The notes beneath the pieces were generated by a model. That model had not been told where the DNA came from, made no database searches, and was given only the letters and a program-made list of their open reading frames with translations. From Flavobacteriales bacterium (GTDB taxonomy: Bacteria > Bacteroidota > Bacteroidia > Flavobacteriales > CAJXXR01), in assembly GCA_025210805.1 (NCBI GenBank), contig JAOAQX010000004.1, positions 1 through 64,000 on the forward strand: a stretch of DNA of 64,000 nucleotides, read 5' to 3'. The position numbers and the translations under genes were made by a program. Below, one piece after another: positions 62,455 through 64,000 of the stretch. Position 1 is the stretch's first letter; each line of letters begins with the position of its first letter.

Positions 62455-64000
62455 ATGAAGAAGAATATATTAGCACTTGTTTTATTATTGGCAGTTGTAC
62501 AAATTTCCTTTGCGCAACATCACAAACCTTTGATTCAATACAATGTGGATTTCTTGCCAGGATCGGCAAAACAAAATCCAGCGCATGGACTTAGAAATAG
62601 CTATTTCTTTGGTGTCCCAGTTTTGGGTAGTGTTGAGCTAAACGCTTATTCAAATACGTTGACCTTTAGCGACGTTATTAGAAGAGTAAGTGAAATTAAA
62701 ACCATTATTGATCTTGAGCACATTAATGATAAAATAGATGATCAGACCTTTGTTAACACAGAATTTAGTACAGAAGTACTCTATGGTGGATTAAGGGCTT
62801 ATGATGGCGGTTATTGGAGTTTTGGATTAGATCTATCGACTAAAGTAGATTTTAATTTCTCTGATGGACTATTTGATCTACTTATTTACGGAAATGTTCA
62901 TGAGAAAAATATTGATCGAACACTTGATTTTTCAGCGTTTAAGCCAGAAGTTATGGCTTATTCTGATTTGCATGTAGGGTATTCCCGAGACTTAAATAAA
63001 AGTTGGAGAGTAGGTGCTCGATTGCATATTTTGAGTGGTTTGGCTTTTGTAGGGGTTTCCGAAAACTCTATGACATTTAAAACCAATAGTGAAAATAAAT
63101 TTGGATCTATTGACGCAAATGGAAGAATGGCATTTAGCATGGCAGGATTAGATTTAGATGCAGACATACCAATAGGACTTTCGCCAATCAATTTTAGAAA
63201 TCTAGGACTTGGTTTGGATCTTGGAGTAGATTATATGCTCAATAAGAAAATTTACCTGTCTGCTGTGATGACAGAACTCGGTTTTATTTCTTGGGGAGAC
63301 AATGCAAAGACGCATAGTATCAATTTTCCTGAAAACTTTAAGTATGATGGATTTAAAATTCAGCTTAATACCGATGATGATTTAGACGAAATTATTGATC
63401 AATGGAGAGAAGAAAATAGAGAATCTACCCAACTAGATACCAATGAGGCTTCTTTTAGTTCTACTTTTGCCCCTAGAGTAACAGTAGGTGCGAAATACAG
63501 AATTAACAGAAAGAACTTTGTAAATCTTCAATTGAGTACTAAAATACAAGAAAACAGAACTTTTCCAAGTGCAAGTTTAATCTACCAGTCAAGTGTGTTT
63601 TCTTTCCTAGATGTTATTGGTGGCGTAAATTACTTCAATAATGACGCTGGAATAAGTGCTGGGGTGAACTTCAATGTGAAATCCGTGAATTTATATTTAA
63701 TGACGGATAATGTTCTGGCTTTTTCGAATCCTAGAGAAACCAAAGGGACAAATTTTGCTTTCGGAGTCAATGTTCAGATTGTGGAAAAACGAAGAAAAGC
63801 AGCGCATTCTAGAACTCGTTGGATGAGTAGAGATGTAAAGCGTAAAAAAGATCCTGAGGAAGAAAAGAAAAAGAAAAAACGCAAAGAAAAAGAGAAAAAG
63901 AAAAAGGCGAAAGAAGAAGCTAAGAATAAGAAAGAAGCCGAAAAAGAAGATAAGGCGGACTCGAAAAAGGAGAAAAAACGTAAAAGATATAAGAAAAAAC
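62455..64000 (+). CDS. DUF5723 family outer-membrane protein (partial, runs off the window)
   Basis: Open from ATG 62455 to the last base, at least 515 codons with no stop. Signal peptide (ends VQISFAQ), then PGSAKQNPAHGLRNSYFFGVPVLGS, the DUF5723 opening, and barrel-like strands to about residue 445. The last visible residues (from about 455) are an extremely Lys/Glu-rich tail (KKDPEEEKKKKKRKEK...). The barrel probably sits in the outer membrane; the tail is unusual for a porin-like protein. The gene end is beyond the window. Confidence 0.8.
   Translation, partial: MKKNILALVLLLAVVQISFAQHHKPLIQYNVDFLPGSAKQNPAHGLRNSYFFGVPVLGSVELNAYSNTLTFSDVIRRVSEIKTIIDLEHINDKIDDQTFVNTEFSTEVLYGGLRAYDGGYWSFGLDLSTKVDFNFSDGLFDLLIYGNVHEKNIDRTLDFSAFKPEVMAYSDLHVGYSRDLNKSWRVGARLHILSGLAFVGVSENSMTFKTNSENKFGSIDANGRMAFSMAGLDLDADIPIGLSPINFRNLGLGLDLGVDYMLNKKIYLSAVMTELGFISWGDNAKTHSINFPENFKYDGFKIQLNTDDDLDEIIDQWREENRESTQLDTNEASFSSTFAPRVTVGAKYRINRKNFVNLQLSTKIQENRTFPSASLIYQSSVFSFLDVIGGVNYFNNDAGISAGVNFNVKSVNLYLMTDNVLAFSNPRETKGTNFAFGVNVQIVEKRRKAAHSRTRWMSRDVKRKKDPEEEKKKKKRKEKEKKKKAKEEAKNKKEAEKEDKADSKKEKKRKRYKKK

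Overview
The window looks like chromosome of a Flavobacteriia-type Bacteroidota. Three secreted proteins carry type IX secretion (T9SS) C-terminal domains (9890-11641, 51123-52073, 57106-59304). Several genes are preceded by Bacteroidota -7 boxes of the form TAnnTTTG, Shine-Dalgarno sites are mostly absent, the DNA is AT-rich, and protein families typical of the phylum are present (complete Bat operon, XrtF exosortase, DUF349, DUF5723, MnmD, TIGR01777). Family or genus cannot be fixed from this alone. No rRNA, CRISPR array, complete insertion sequence or prophage was seen. One tRNA (His) is present.

Layout. 1-330: array of short REP-like units. 341-4354 (minus): pdxA, aspartate kinase and a flippase. 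4400-8144: an AT-rich accessory pocket with a Septu-like ATPase/HNH nuclease pair, whose ATPase has an in-frame stop inside its ABC signature, followed by scar-like repeat DNA. 8145-13190: porin O/P, rhodanese, Omp28-like T9SS protein, hemN. 13331-13607: second REP-like array, arranged roughly as the inverse of the first. 13742-18580: Na+/solute symporter with TauE-type permease, pyrD, cytoplasmic NMT1-like binding protein. 18702-21334: LysM protein, exosortase XrtF and its partner, with a terminator-like hairpin inside the start of xrtF. 21359-23495: dinB divergent from a LexA-like S24 repressor, with a long palindrome between them. 23597-25074: paralogous secreted pair. 25204-27373: SulP transporter plus beta-carbonic anhydrase. 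28258-33832: DUF349, NlpC/P60, gcvT, ComB-like, VOC, mnmD. 34103-35191: AAA ATPase. 35230-44296 (minus): moxR-DUF58-BatA/B/C/D/E operon extended by TM2 and DUF2752 genes. 44503-49862: BASS symporter, esterase, nth, hemH, TIGR01777, two unknowns. 49974-50047: tRNA-His. 51123-54188: MbnP-like protein with two diheme peroxidases. 54208-60225: ABC permease, a frameshifted RibD-C/DHFR-like gene, a carbonic-anhydrase-like pseudoenzyme, a large T9SS type B protein, kdsA. 60316-64000: surface lipoprotein and a DUF5723 protein cut by the window edge.

Genes that probably work together: SulP with carbonic anhydrase (bicarbonate supply); MbnP with the two MauG/MbnH-type peroxidases (periplasmic or surface copper/heme redox); MoxR with the Bat proteins (envelope stress and protein-complex assembly); the LexA-like repressor with DinB (damage-inducible mutagenic synthesis); XrtF with its accessory protein (C-terminal sorting); the ATPase with the HNH nuclease (anti-phage defence, possibly disabled).

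All functional calls rest on reading motifs and remembered family features. No database or structure search was run. Start codons were moved where a promoter, terminator or upstream stop made the longest frame implausible, and each such case is stated.
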